A stretch of 64,000 nt of DNA, from assembly GCA_021806645.1 (NCBI GenBank), contig JAJZQX010000009.1, forward strand, positions 62,001 through 126,000, in the 5' to 3' direction. The DNA is from Myxococcales bacterium. Its GTDB lineage: Bacteria; Myxococcota; Myxococcia; Myxococcales; Anaeromyxobacteraceae. Position numbers and translations under genes: made by a program. Below the pieces are notes generated by a model. That model searched no databases, was not told the DNA's origin, and saw nothing but the letters and a program-made list of their open reading frames with translations. Positions 37,897 to 48,471 of the stretch are shown here, piece after piece; within the stretch, counting starts at the first letter, position 1, and each line of letters begins with the position of its first letter.

Positions 37897-38987
37897 AACG
37901 GCTGGTCCAGTCGGTGCTGGGGATCGGGATCTCGGCCCTCGCCGTCTACCTCACCTTCCGCGGCAAGGATCTGGGGGCCATCTGGCTGGCGGTCCAGGCG
38001 GGTGACTACCGGTACCTGCCCGTCTACCTCGTGTCGCTCGTGGTCATCCACCTGCTGCGGACCGTCCGCTGGGGGATCCTGCTGGAGCCGATCGCCAGGA
38101 TCCCGTTCGCCCGGCTCAACGCCGTCTCGGCGGTCGGCTTCACCGCGCTGCTGGTCCTCCCGTTCCGGCTCGGCGAGTTCGCCCGGCCCTACCTGATCGC
38201 CGACCGGCCGCGGCTGCGCGTCTCGGCGGCCCTCTCCTCGGTCGTGGTGGAGCGGGTGGCCGACGGCATCTTCACGGCGCTGCTCCTGCTGCTGACGCTC
38301 TTCGCAGTGCCGGAGGGGACGCGGCACCTCGAGGAGATCCGCAAGGCCGGCTACGTGATGGCGGCCCTCTTCGGTGGCCTGCTCGCCTTCCTGGTGGTGG
38401 CCTATCGGAATCGCGAGCTGGCGGTCCGGATGGTGGGCGGGCTGCTCAGGCCGCTCTCGGCGCGCCTGGCCGGGCGGGCCGGCGGGATGCTCGACGCCTT
38501 CATCCGCGGCCTGCGGCTGGTCCCGAGCAGGCGCAAGATGGCGCTCTTCGTCGCCCTGACCGCCGCCTACTGGGCGGTGAACGGCTGGGGGATGCAGCTG
38601 ATGGCGCGCGCCTTCGGCATCGACCTCCAGCTCGTTGACGCCTTCACCATCCTCGGCGTGCTGGTGGCCGGCATCATGATCCCGGCCGGGCCCGGCATGG
38701 TCGGAACCTTCCAGCTGGCGGCCGCCTTCGGCCTCTCGCTCTTCGTGCCCGAGAGCGTGGCCCACACGCGCGGCGTGGCCTGGGCCAACGTGCTCTGGGC
38801 GTCGCAGGTAGGCTTCCAACTGCTGCTCGGAGCCGTCTTCCTCTTCTCGTCCCACATCAAGGTCTCACGCATCTTCAGGTCGCCGGAGGGGACGGCCGAG
38901 GCGCTCGGCGACGAGGAGGAGGAGGCGCTAGAGGCCGAGCGGCATGGCCAGCCGGCCGGCTCCGGGGTGCCGCCGGCGGGCGCTTGA
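37893..38987 (+). CDS. UPF0104/YbhN-type integral membrane protein (flippase-like)
   Basis: 364 residues, about eight membrane segments; matches the lysylphosphatidylglycerol-synthase transmembrane-region family: T-V-R-W-G-I-L-L after the second segment, F-R-L-G-E-F-A-R-P-Y, V-V-V-E-R-V-A-D-G, and I-P-A-G-P-G-M-V-G-T-F near the end. The catalytic MprF domain is absent. Relatives are suspected lipid or glycolipid translocases. The GTG start overlaps the upstream stop (GTGA). The last about 35 residues are acidic and cytoplasmic. Confidence 0.85.
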   Translation: MKRLVQSVLGIGISALAVYLTFRGKDLGAIWLAVQAGDYRYLPVYLVSLVVIHLLRTVRWGILLEPIARIPFARLNAVSAVGFTALLVLPFRLGEFARPYLIADRPRLRVSAALSSVVVERVADGIFTALLLLLTLFAVPEGTRHLEEIRKAGYVMAALFGGLLAFLVVAYRNRELAVRMVGGLLRPLSARLAGRAGGMLDAFIRGLRLVPSRRKMALFVALTAAYWAVNGWGMQLMARAFGIDLQLVDAFTILGVLVAGIMIPAGPGMVGTFQLAAAFGLSLFVPESVAHTRGVAWANVLWASQVGFQLLLGAVFLFSSHIKVSRIFRSPEGTAEALGDEEEEALEAERHGQPAGSGVPPAGA

Positions 38988-39050
38988 CGGCTTGGGCGCG
39001 GGGCCCTATAACCCCGCGTCCTTGCGGCTGTTCGGCCGCGAGATGGCTTC

Positions 39051-39127
39051 GGTGAGGTAGCTCAGTCGGCTAGAGCGGGGGTCTCATAATCCCCAGGTCG
39101 GGAGTTCGATTCTCCCCCTCACCACCA
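39051..39127 (+). tRNA. tRNA-Met (anticodon CAT), attachment site of an element
   Basis: Acceptor GGTGAGG/CCTCACC, D-stem GCTC/GAGC, T-arm GGGAG-TTCGATT-CTCCC and an encoded 3' CCA are all intact. Anticodon loop CTCATAA sits on stem GGGGT/TCCCC, which has one U-U mismatch at its closing position. The 1:72 pair is normal, so it is an elongator Met tRNA, or an Ile tRNA decoded through lysidine; sequence alone does not separate these. Its 3' half is duplicated at 40992. Confidence 0.93.
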
Positions 39128-39183
39128 GAACGGCAACAACAGCGCGCAGTTTCGCGGCCCGCCGGGATCGCCCGGCGGGCCGC
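39080..39183. repeat. Left direct repeat of integrated element (attL side)
   Basis: 104 bp running from the anticodon stem of tRNA-Met through its 3' end and a downstream hairpin. It matches 40992-41095 at 99 positions; differences are at 39087 (T here, C there), 39151 and 39170-39172. The exact 1912-bp spacing and tRNA location are those of a tyrosine-recombinase insertion. Confidence 0.85.
39154..39183 (+). terminator. Hairpin after tRNA-Met
   Basis: GCGGCCCGCCGGG, loop ATCG, then the exact complement: a perfect 13-bp GC stem 27 bp after the tRNA CCA. There is no T-run, so termination without one is assumed. The copy at 41066-41095 keeps an 11-bp stem. Confidence 0.55.
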
Positions 39184-39390
39184 AGTGCGGTTTCTCGTCC
39201 GCTTGAGGTCGCGGAAGGCTGGCGCCATCCTCGTCTCGATGACGTTGGTCCAAGTCAGGTTGGAATGATCTGCCCTCGGAGGCGGCCATGAGCCGCCCAG
39301 TGGTTGGCCGCCCCTCAGGCCACAAATTGCCGGGCTGGATGTCGGACCTACGGTCCATGGTGCCTTCAGCACTTGAGGGGGCGCCACATC
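39184..39390. other. Element interior, left end: no gene seen
   Basis: About 200 bp between the attL repeat and the Cas3 fragment. Wobble-position GC is not biased in any frame and no known motif, RNA fold or recombinase site is visible. Confidence 0.5.
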
Positions 39391-39654
39391 GTGGAGAGCT
39401 ACTTCGACTACTGGGGCAAGGCGCAGGTCGAAGGAGAACCCGACGCGTGCCATCTGCTGGCCTTTCACTCGCTGGACGTGGCGGCCGTCGGTGCAGCGCT
39501 ATTGGCACACGACCCCGCCCTGCTCGATCGGGCTGCGGCGCTCTCGGGTTTCAGCCGCGACAGCCTTGAGAGGGTGCTGCCGTACCACCTCGCCCTTCAC
39601 GACCTCGGGAAGTTCGCGGAGACGTTCCAGGATCTTCGGCCAGGCACGACGCCT
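39391..39654 (+). pseudogene. cas3 fragment: HD-nuclease N-terminus of type I-E Cas3
   Basis: From a GTG the first about 88 codons read as the start of Cas3: Y-F-D-Y-W-G-K, then C-H-L-L-A-F-H-S-L-D-V-A-A-V-G and L-H-D-L-G-K-F-A-E-T-F-Q. These correspond to the N-terminus of E. coli Cas3, including the conserved histidine of the first HD motif and the HD pair. After F-Q-D-L-R-P the frame becomes unrelated Gly/Pro/Arg text; the rest of the HD domain, the helicase motifs and about 800 residues are missing. No other cas gene or CRISPR repeat is nearby. An incomplete remnant, not a functional nuclease. Confidence 0.72.
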
Positions 39655-39997
39655 CCGCCCTCCGTGGCCGGGGGCGTTGTCGTATCGGCAGGCGCATGGT
39701 CGAGGGCTCCGACGCCTGGCAGAGAAGCAGGCCAGGGCCAAGGCGGAAAGCAAACGGAACCGGGCCGCCAGTCAGCGCGGTGTGCCAAGAGCGCAGAAGG
39801 CAGAGGAACGTGTCGCCTCACAAGAGGCGGGACGTTCCCGCAACCTCGCGGCCGAGGACGCCCGCGAGGCCAAGCCCGCCGTTGTTGAGGCGGTGCGGGA
39901 ACTCCTGGTGGCGTGGCAGAGGGAGCCAGGTAGGGCGTCCGGGGACTTCCGTTCCCCCGGGGGGTGGTGCTACCTTCCGCGAAGGAGGCACAATCCC
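39655..39997 (+). other. Possible coding remnant of unknown origin
   Basis: The plus-strand frame two shows a charged, alanine-rich helical stretch (about 39700-39945, for example RGLRRLAEKQARAK and AVVEAVRELLVAWQ) that could be the tail of a lost protein, but it has no start and runs into the antitoxin region. No family recognised. A GAAGGAGG ribosome site at 39981-39988 serves the next gene. Confidence 0.3.
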
Positions 39998-40279
39998 GTG
40001 CGCCGATCCCTTCGCCTTTCCGAGTTCAGCCGCCTCACCCCCGGCCAGCAGCGCGAGAGCGTTGCCGAGCTGGCGCGGGCCGCCCATGGCCCTGCCAACG
40101 GTGAGCTGCTGTCCCTCCAGGACGAGATCAGCGCCTTCGAGCGCCGGTACGAGTTCTCCTCTGCGGAGATGGTCGTGCGCCTCAGCGACGGCCGGCTGCA
40201 GGAGTCGCTGGAGATCTGCCGGTGGCTCATGTCCCTCGAGGCCCTGAGGCTGGTCTCCGGTGTCGAAGCACGGGCCTAA
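39998..40279 (+). CDS. Antitoxin-like protein of a TumA/TumE-type pair
   Basis: 93 residues starting at a GTG nine bases after a strong GAAGGAGG site, which fixes the start. Mainly helical: F-S-R-L-T-P-G-Q-Q-R-E, then L-L-S-L-Q-D-E-I-S-A-F-E-R-R-Y and a C-terminal E-S-L-E-I-C-R-W-L-M-S-L-E-A-L. No DNA-binding fold is obvious. Its end overlaps the toxin gene by 20 bp, the usual antitoxin-first arrangement. Wobble bases include more A and T than neighbouring chromosomal genes. Assigned mainly from the partner; independent evidence is weak. Confidence 0.6.
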   Translation: MRRSLRLSEFSRLTPGQQRESVAELARAAHGPANGELLSLQDEISAFERRYEFSSAEMVVRLSDGRLQESLEICRWLMSLEALRLVSGVEARA

Positions 40280-40727
40280 CCGCCTCCTCGCCTACATCGA
40301 GATCCACGAAACCGTACTCGCCAAGCTGAGGCGCGGTGGCTTCGTGGAGAGCGACAACCTGGAACTGCTCCCTCTCCCAGGCGACGTCCTCCACATGGAG
40401 GGGGAGGTCCGCTGCGCCGGCGGGCTCGTGATCACCGTCGACAAGTACCTGCGGATCGTCGACGGCGCCGGGACCGCCGACCCCACCGTCCAGACCTACT
40501 CCTACGCGTACAACGTCAGTCTCGCTGGGCGCGGCAACGTCTTCCGGTACGACAACGCCCACGACCACGCCGGGCACCGCGACCGACACCACCGGCACCA
40601 GTACGATCACCGCACTGGCGCCGCCCTGGAGGTGACGTGGGTGGGGCCGGACTGGCCCACCTTGGGCAAGGTCATCGAAGAGGCCCGGGCGTGGTACTGG
40701 GCTCACCACGACGAGCTGACCGGGTAG
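40260..40727 (+). CDS. TumE/DUF6516-family toxin
   Basis: 155 residues from a GTG inside the antitoxin gene. The family's features are an N-terminal helix, a beta segment V-D-K-Y-L-R-I, then the run T-Y-S-Y-A-Y-N-V-S-L-A-G, F-R-Y-D-N-A-H and a histidine-rich H-R-D-R-H-H-R-H-Q-Y-D-H that is the presumed active or metal-binding region. This pattern is that of proteins annotated as TumE-family toxins; molecular target is not established. Codons such as CCT, GAA, GTA and GGT are more frequent than in flanking genes, consistent with transfer on the element. Confidence 0.75.
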   Translation: MSKHGPNRLLAYIEIHETVLAKLRRGGFVESDNLELLPLPGDVLHMEGEVRCAGGLVITVDKYLRIVDGAGTADPTVQTYSYAYNVSLAGRGNVFRYDNAHDHAGHRDRHHRHQYDHRTGAALEVTWVGPDWPTLGKVIEEARAWYWAHHDELTG

Positions 40728-40991
40728 CTCAGCTCCGGCCGCGAGCAAGTAGCCGACGCCGCCAGCGCCTCACTGGAGGGCGATCGGCGGGCGGGTGAGG
40801 CGAGGGGAGGGTGAGCGGGCGATCGTCGCACTCGGGCCACGCCAGCCGCGTTGACATGGGCGTCGCGGGAAAAGGGCGCGCGAGCATCCGTACCCCACCT
40901 GTACCCCACACCCCACAGCCAACGACGGCCACGGGCAGCCACAAGACCCCTGGAATCATTGAAATCCGCAAAGTTAACGGAGAGTGGATCC
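40728..40991. other. Element interior, right end: no gene; integrase missing
   Basis: About 260 bp between the toxin stop and the right repeat, where a tyrosine integrase would usually sit. No frame has coding bias. The only structure seen is the set of repeats at 40890-40916. Confidence 0.5.
40890..40916. repeat. Short direct repeats, possible integrase arm-type sites
   Basis: GTACCCCAC at 40890-40898 and 40901-40909, and ACCCCAC at 40910-40916, about 100 bp inside the right attachment repeat. On the minus strand they read GTGGGGTAC. Similar GTGGGGGTA repeats are familiar near the ends of P4-like genomic islands. Confidence 0.4.
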
Positions 40992-41095
40992 GGTCTCACA
41001 ATCCCCAGGTCGGGAGTTCGATTCTCCCCCTCACCACCAGAACGGCAACAACAGCGCGCAGTATCGCGGCCCGCCGGGATCAGTCGGCGGGCCGC
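40992..41095. repeat. Right direct repeat of integrated element (attR side)
   Basis: Displaced copy of the tRNA-Met 3' half and downstream hairpin. It lacks the 5' half of the tRNA, so cannot give a functional tRNA, and has CTCACAA in place of CTCATAA in the anticodon loop. Confidence 0.85.
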
Positions 41096-41127
41096 GTCCT
41101 ATTTGACCGACCGGCTCGGCCGCGGGC

Positions 41128-41550
41128 CTACTGGACGACGATGACACCCGAGATCATGTCCATGCCGCAGGCGTAGCGGAGCTGGCCGCTCTTGACGGGC
41201 GTGAACTGGACGACGACCGGCTTGTTGAGCGGCAGCGGCTGGTTGATCCCCATCTCCTTGATGACGATCTCGGTGGCGCAGGTCCGGTCGGTCTTGCGCG
41301 TGACCACCAGCGTCACCGGCTGGCCCTTCTTCACCTGGATGTTGGCGGGGACGAAGCCGTCACGGGTTACCGAGAGCTCGATGGCCTGGCCGGCCTGCTG
41401 GACCGTGGCTGCGGCGGTGGTCGCGTGGCCGGCGCCGTGCATTCCGCTACCGCAGCCGCCGGAGCCGTGGTCGCCCAGCGCGAGCGCGACGGCGGGAACG
41501 CCGGCGAGGGCGAGGAGCGAGGCGGCGGAGATGATGGTGGTGAAGCGCAT
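41128..41550 (-). CDS. Secreted cupredoxin-domain protein
   Basis: 140 residues. Signal peptide about 1-23, a Gly/His-rich spacer (G-D-H-G-S-G-G-C-G-S-G-M-H), then a single cupredoxin domain: D-G-F-V-P-A-N-I-Q-V-K-K-G-Q-P-V-T-L, T-D-R-T-C-A-T-E-I-V and R-Y-A-C-G-M-D-M near the end. The histidine of classic type I copper sites is replaced by Cys in both ligand segments; this Cys/Cys/Met variant occurs in cupredoxins next to copper or redox proteins. Periplasmic. The ATG at 41550 has a GGAG site nine bases upstream; a Met ten codons earlier is rejected. Confidence 0.8.
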   Translation of the reverse strand: MRFTTIISAASLLALAGVPAVALALGDHGSGGCGSGMHGAGHATTAAATVQQAGQAIELSVTRDGFVPANIQVKKGQPVTLVVTRKTDRTCATEIVIKEMGINQPLPLNKPVVVQFTPVKSGQLRYACGMDMISGVIVVQ

Positions 41551-41838
41551 GGTCGTGTACTCCAGGGTGGGTGGCGCCACGTCGGCGAGGCGCGACCGTC
41601 GAGGGAAGACGAAGCACGGAGCGTGCCGCGGACGTCGCCACCTCCAAGCCGGGAATCCGGGCGGTTTCCCGGGTGTGGACTCCTCGCCACGCCGCGCGAC
41701 GTGACCGAAGAGGTCACACTATGATGCCCCTGGTCACGCTACCGGGTCTGGCCGGGACCCCCGCCGGCGGGCCTCGCCCGCGGAGCGGGGCTTGCGTACC
41801 GTTACCTCGTTGCGCCACCGTCCCGTCCTGGAGCCCAC
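41551..41838. other. Divergent intergenic region, cupredoxin / modA
   Basis: 288 bp with no supported gene. It contains the perfect inverted repeat at 41701-41717 and must hold the promoters of both flanking genes. Confidence 0.6.
41701..41717. promoter_or_regulatory. Perfect palindrome GTGACC-N5-GGTCAC
   Basis: A 6-bp perfect inverted repeat with a five-base spacer, 122 bp before modA; another GGTCAC half-site occurs at 41731-41736. Possible dimeric repressor site for modABC or the cupredoxin gene. It does not obviously match the ModE consensus. Confidence 0.35.
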
Positions 41839-42612
41839 ATGTCCTGCCTCCCCGCACTCGCTCTTGCCGTCCTCGTCGCCGGGCCGTCGCCGGCTCCGGC
41901 CGAGTCGCCGAAGCGGACCCTGGCGGTCGCCGCGGCGGCCAACCTCAAGATCGCGGCCGAGGAGCTGAAGCTTGCCTTCGAGGCGGAGCGGCCCGGCGTC
42001 GAGGTGGCGCTGGCCTTCGGGGCCTCGGGCACCTTCTTCTCCCAGCTCCAGAACGGCGCCCCCTTCGACCTCTTCCTCTCCGCCGACCGCGAGTACCCTG
42101 CCAAGGTGGTGGCGGCGGGGCTCGCCGCGGCGGCCGACGAGCGGACCTACGCCTTCGGCAAGCTGGTGGCCTGGCTGCCGCCCGGCTCCACGATCGATCT
42201 CGAGAGGCGCGGGCTCTCTGCGCTGGCGGAGGCCGGCGTGAAGCGCATCGCCATCGCCAACCCGGCGGTCGCCCCGTTCGGTCGCGCCACCATGGCGGCG
42301 CTCGAGGCGGCCGGCGTCCTCGAGGCGGTGAAGGAGAAGCTGGTGCTCGGCACCAGCGTCGCGCAGGCCGCCCAGTTCGCCACCACCGGCGCCGCCGACG
42401 TGGCCTTCCTGCCATGCTCGCTCACCTTCACCCCGGCGCTCTCGGCGGGGCGGGTGGTCCCGGTGCCCGAGGCGCTCTACCCGAGGATCGAGCAGTCCGG
42501 GATCGTGCTCGGCGGCGCCAGGGAGCCGGAGCTGGCCCGCGCCTTCCTCGCCTTCGTCACCGGAGAGAAGGGGCGGGCCATCCTGGCCAGATCCGGGTAC
42601 GGTTTGCCCTAG
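41839..42612 (+). CDS. modA: Molybdate-binding periplasmic protein
   Basis: 257 residues: signal peptide about 1-21, then A-A-A-A-N-L-K-I-A-A-E-E-L at the mature start, F-G-A-S-G-T-F-F-S-Q-L-Q-N-G-A-P-F-D-L-F-L-S-A-D and I-A-N-P-A-V-A-P-F-G-R, all ModA signatures with the oxyanion-binding serines. Delivers molybdate or tungstate to the ModBC transporter encoded just downstream. Confidence 0.93.
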   Translation: MSCLPALALAVLVAGPSPAPAESPKRTLAVAAAANLKIAAEELKLAFEAERPGVEVALAFGASGTFFSQLQNGAPFDLFLSADREYPAKVVAAGLAAAADERTYAFGKLVAWLPPGSTIDLERRGLSALAEAGVKRIAIANPAVAPFGRATMAALEAAGVLEAVKEKLVLGTSVAQAAQFATTGAADVAFLPCSLTFTPALSAGRVVPVPEALYPRIEQSGIVLGGAREPELARAFLAFVTGEKGRAILARSGYGLP

Positions 42613-42624
42613 TCACCCCGCCCC

Positions 42625-43299
42625 ATGGACGTCGCCGCCCTCATCCTCTCGGTCGAGTTGGCCGCGCTCACCACCGCCATCCTGCTGGCGCTGGGGCTGC
42701 CGCTGGCGTGGTGGCTGGTGACCAGCCGCTGGCGGGCGAAGTTCCTGGTGGAGGCGGTGGTGGCGCTCCCGCTGGTCCTGCCGCCGACGGTGCTCGGCTT
42801 CTACCTGCTGGTCGGGCTCGGGCCGCACAGCCCGGCCGGCCGGCTCTTCGCGGCGGCGGCCGGTCATCCCTTCCCGTTCTCCTTCACCGGCCTGCTGGTG
42901 GCCTCGGTCCTCTACAGCCTGCCCTTCGCCGTGCAGCCGTTCGCCGGGGCGCTGGCGGGCGTCGATCGCCGCCTCGTCGAGGCGTCCCACACCCTCGGCG
43001 TCTCCCGGCTCGCCACCTTCTTCCGCGTCACGCTTCCGCTCGCCTGGCCGGGCGTGGTGGCCGGTGCGGTCCTGGCCTTCGCCCACACGCTAGGCGAGTT
43101 CGGCGTGGTGCTGATGGTGGGCGGCAACATCCCGGGGCGGACGCGGACCCTCTCGGTGGCCATCTTCGACCACGTGGAGGCGCTCGAGTACGCCGCCGCG
43201 CACCGGACCGCGGGGCTGCTGCTCGCCATCTCCTTCGCGGTGCTGGCGCTGGTCTACGCGCTGCAGCGCCGGACGGTCCTCCAGTGGAACGGACGCTGA
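42625..43299 (+). CDS. modB: Molybdate ABC transporter permease
   Basis: 224 residues with five to six membrane segments. L-P-L-V-L-P-P-T-V-L-G-F-Y-L-L and the EAA loop E-A-S-H-T-L-G-V-S-R-L-A-T-F-F-R-V-T-L-P-L are the ModB signatures. The gene follows modA by 12 bp and overlaps modC. Confidence 0.93.
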   Translation: MDVAALILSVELAALTTAILLALGLPLAWWLVTSRWRAKFLVEAVVALPLVLPPTVLGFYLLVGLGPHSPAGRLFAAAAGHPFPFSFTGLLVASVLYSLPFAVQPFAGALAGVDRRLVEASHTLGVSRLATFFRVTLPLAWPGVVAGAVLAFAHTLGEFGVVLMVGGNIPGRTRTLSVAIFDHVEALEYAAAHRTAGLLLAISFAVLALVYALQRRTVLQWNGR

Positions 43300-44384
43300 A
43301 CTTCGACGTGGTCCGTCGCTTCGTCCGCGGGCCGGTCATCTCGGCCCAGGCCGGGTGGCCCATCGAGGGCGCCCCGGTCACGGTCCTCTTCGGACCGTCG
43401 GGCTCGGGCAAGACCACGGTGCTGCGCGCGCTGGCCGGGCTCGACCGGCCCGACTCCGGGACCATCACCTTCGACGGCGAGACCTGGTTCGACTCGGCCC
43501 GGGCCATCGACGTTCCGCCCCAGGCGCGCCGGGTCGGCCTGCTCTTCCAGGACTACGCGCTCTTCCCGCACCTCTCGGTCGCGGCCAACATCGGCTACGG
43601 GCTGCACCGGCTGGGGCGGGCCGCGCGCGAGGCGAGGGTGGCCGAGCTGGCGGACCGGCTGGGCGTCTCCGAGCTGCTGCCCCGTCATCCAGCCGAGCTC
43701 TCCGGCGGCCAGCGACAGCGGGTGGCGCTGGCCCGCGCCCTGGCGCCGCGGCCCCGGCTGCTCCTGCTCGACGAGCCGCTCTCGGCGCTTGACGCTCCCA
43801 CCCGCGAGCTGCTGCGCGGCGAGCTGAGGCAGCTGCTGGAGCAGGCCCTGGTCCCGGCCATCGTCGTCACCCACGACCGGCTCGAGGCGCTCGCGCTCGG
43901 GGACCGGCTGGCGGTCCTGGTGGACGGAGCCATCCGGCAGGTGGGTCCTGTTCACGAGGTCTTCTCGTCGCCCATGGACGTGGAGGTGGCGCGCGTGGTC
44001 GGCACCGAGAACGTCCTTCCTGCCCGGCTGGTGCGGCGCGAGGGCGGCCTGGTGGTGGTGCGGACCGGTGGTCCCAGCGGCGCCGAGCTGGTGGCGGTCG
44101 ATCCCGGCGGCGTCGAGGACGAGACCTACGCCTGCATCCGGGCCGAGGAGGTGGTGCTCGAGACCGACGACCGGCACGCCTCCTCCGCCCAGAACCGGCT
44201 GCCCGGCGTGGTCGCGGCGCGCCGGGACGAAGGGCCGCTCTCCAGGATCACCGTGGCGTGCGGGGTCCGGCTGGTGGCGCTGGTCACGCGCGCCAGCGCC
44301 GACCGGCTCGAGCTGCAGCTGGGGAGTCCCGTGTCCGCGGCCATCAAGGCGCCGGCGGTTCGCATCGTGGCCCGAAGAACTTGA
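43284..44384 (+). CDS. modC: Molybdate ABC transporter ATPase
   Basis: 366 residues from a GTG inside the end of modB. Walker [10 protein letters not shown] (37-45), Q-loop [11 protein letters not shown], signature [13 protein letters not shown] and Walker [13 protein letters not shown]. Residues about 250-366 form a C-terminal Mop/TOBE-type oxyanion-sensing region. The long reading frame upstream of this GTG is a shadow of modAB. The molybdate it imports would supply the cofactor pathway that includes MoaA (47476). Confidence 0.92.
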   Translation: MERTLNFDVVRRFVRGPVISAQAGWPIEGAPVTVLFGPSGSGKTTVLRALAGLDRPDSGTITFDGETWFDSARAIDVPPQARRVGLLFQDYALFPHLSVAANIGYGLHRLGRAAREARVAELADRLGVSELLPRHPAELSGGQRQRVALARALAPRPRLLLLDEPLSALDAPTRELLRGELRQLLEQALVPAIVVTHDRLEALALGDRLAVLVDGAIRQVGPVHEVFSSPMDVEVARVVGTENVLPARLVRREGGLVVVRTGGPSGAELVAVDPGGVEDETYACIRAEEVVLETDDRHASSAQNRLPGVVAARRDEGPLSRITVACGVRLVALVTRASADRLELQLGSPVSAAIKAPAVRIVARRT

Positions 44385-44491
44385 CGCTTCACGTCATTCC
44401 CCGGCCAGCCCCTGGACGGCGGAGACCAGCGGCCCCGGTCGGGCCTCCATCCCCCTTCCGTTTTCGCAGCCGAGAGGCTACTGAGATCGCC

Positions 44492-46174
<1,683 letters not shown>

Positions 46175-46187
46175 GCGGCGGGCACTA

Positions 46188-46927
46188 GTGGGCGACTGGA
46201 CCGACGGCTACTACGGTGGCGAGCTCTACCGCTCGACGGCCGCCGACCTGCTGACGGCGCGCCTCACCGCCATCGAGGCCGACCGGATCGCCGAGCTGCT
46301 CGCGCTCGGGCCACGCGACCGGGCGCTCGACCTCGGCTGCGGCCACGGCCGGCACGCGCGGGCCCTGGCGGGGCGGGTGGGATGGTGCTGCGGGCTGGAG
46401 CGCTGGCCCGAACCGCTGCGCCGCGCCGGGGCGCCGCCACCGGGCGTGAGCTGGCTGCGCGCCGACCTGAGGGCGCCGCCGTTCCGCGACGGCGCCTTCG
46501 ACGCGGCCTGGAGTTGGTACGCCTCCCTCTTCATGTGGGACGAGGCGGCCAACGAGCAGGCGCTGGCCCGGGTGGCCCGGCTGATGGGGCGCGGCGGGCG
46601 GCTGCTGGTCCAGCATGGAAACCCGCTGGCGCTGGCCCGGGAGCCACGGGCCACCGCGCGGCGCCGCCTGCCCGACGGCGGCATGGTGGAGGAGCAGTCG
46701 GAGTTCGACGCGGCCACGGGAGTGGACCGGTGCGCTCGACGACTGGTCCGCGCCGACGGGAGCGTGCTGGAAGGGACGGCTCGTTTGCGGTACTACAGTC
46801 CAGGCGAGTGGGAGCCTCTCGCGCGACGCGCCGGGCTCCGACTCCGCGCCGTGACGAGCACCACCCCGCCCCCCGGCGGCCGGCCAGGACCCGAAGCGCC
46901 GGACCTCATCGCCTTGCTGGAGAAGCC

Positions 46928-46940
<13 letters not shown>
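46188..46940 (+). CDS. Class I SAM-dependent methyltransferase
   Basis: 250 residues from a GTG 13 bp after the mutase stop. Motif I is [16 protein letters not shown], followed by [10 protein letters not shown] and A-F-D-A-A-W-S-W-Y. The architecture is that of small cytoplasmic Rossmann-type methyltransferases; substrate not recognisable. It lies between the two mutase subunit genes and overlaps the second by 13 bp, so the three are cotranscribed and translation of the B12 subunit may depend on it. Confidence 0.82.
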
Positions 46941-47347
<407 letters not shown>

Positions 47348-47349
47348 CT

Positions 47350-47370
47350 GGCGCGCCCTCTGGGCGCGCC
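47350..47370. terminator. Hairpin between convergent mutase and moaA genes
   Basis: GGCGCGCCC-TCT-GGGCGCGCC, a perfect 9-bp stem three bases after the mutase operon's stop codon. No T-run follows on either strand. Confidence 0.5.
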
Positions 47371-47475
47371 GCTTGTGGCGTTCAGAGGGTCTGCATACCG
47401 TCTGCATGCCCGGCACCTGGGGCCGGGGCCGGGCGAGCGGATTCGCGCCCTGTCGAAGGTCACGGTCGCCGGTCG

Positions 47476-48468
<993 letters not shown>

Positions 48469-48471
48469 GGG

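Noticed and set aside
39119-39508. Minus-strand 129-codon frame across the left end of the element
   Set aside because: It runs antisense through the tRNA-flanking repeat and the Cas3 fragment and has no coding bias or recognisable motif.
39051-41127. A CRISPR array near the Cas3 fragment
   Set aside because: No evenly spaced direct repeats of 25-40 bp were found; the only long repeat is the two-copy attachment sequence.
43300-44384. modC starting at the end of modB with a Met
   Set aside because: No ATG fits. The GTG at 43284 gives the expected N-terminus and the usual overlap with modB.
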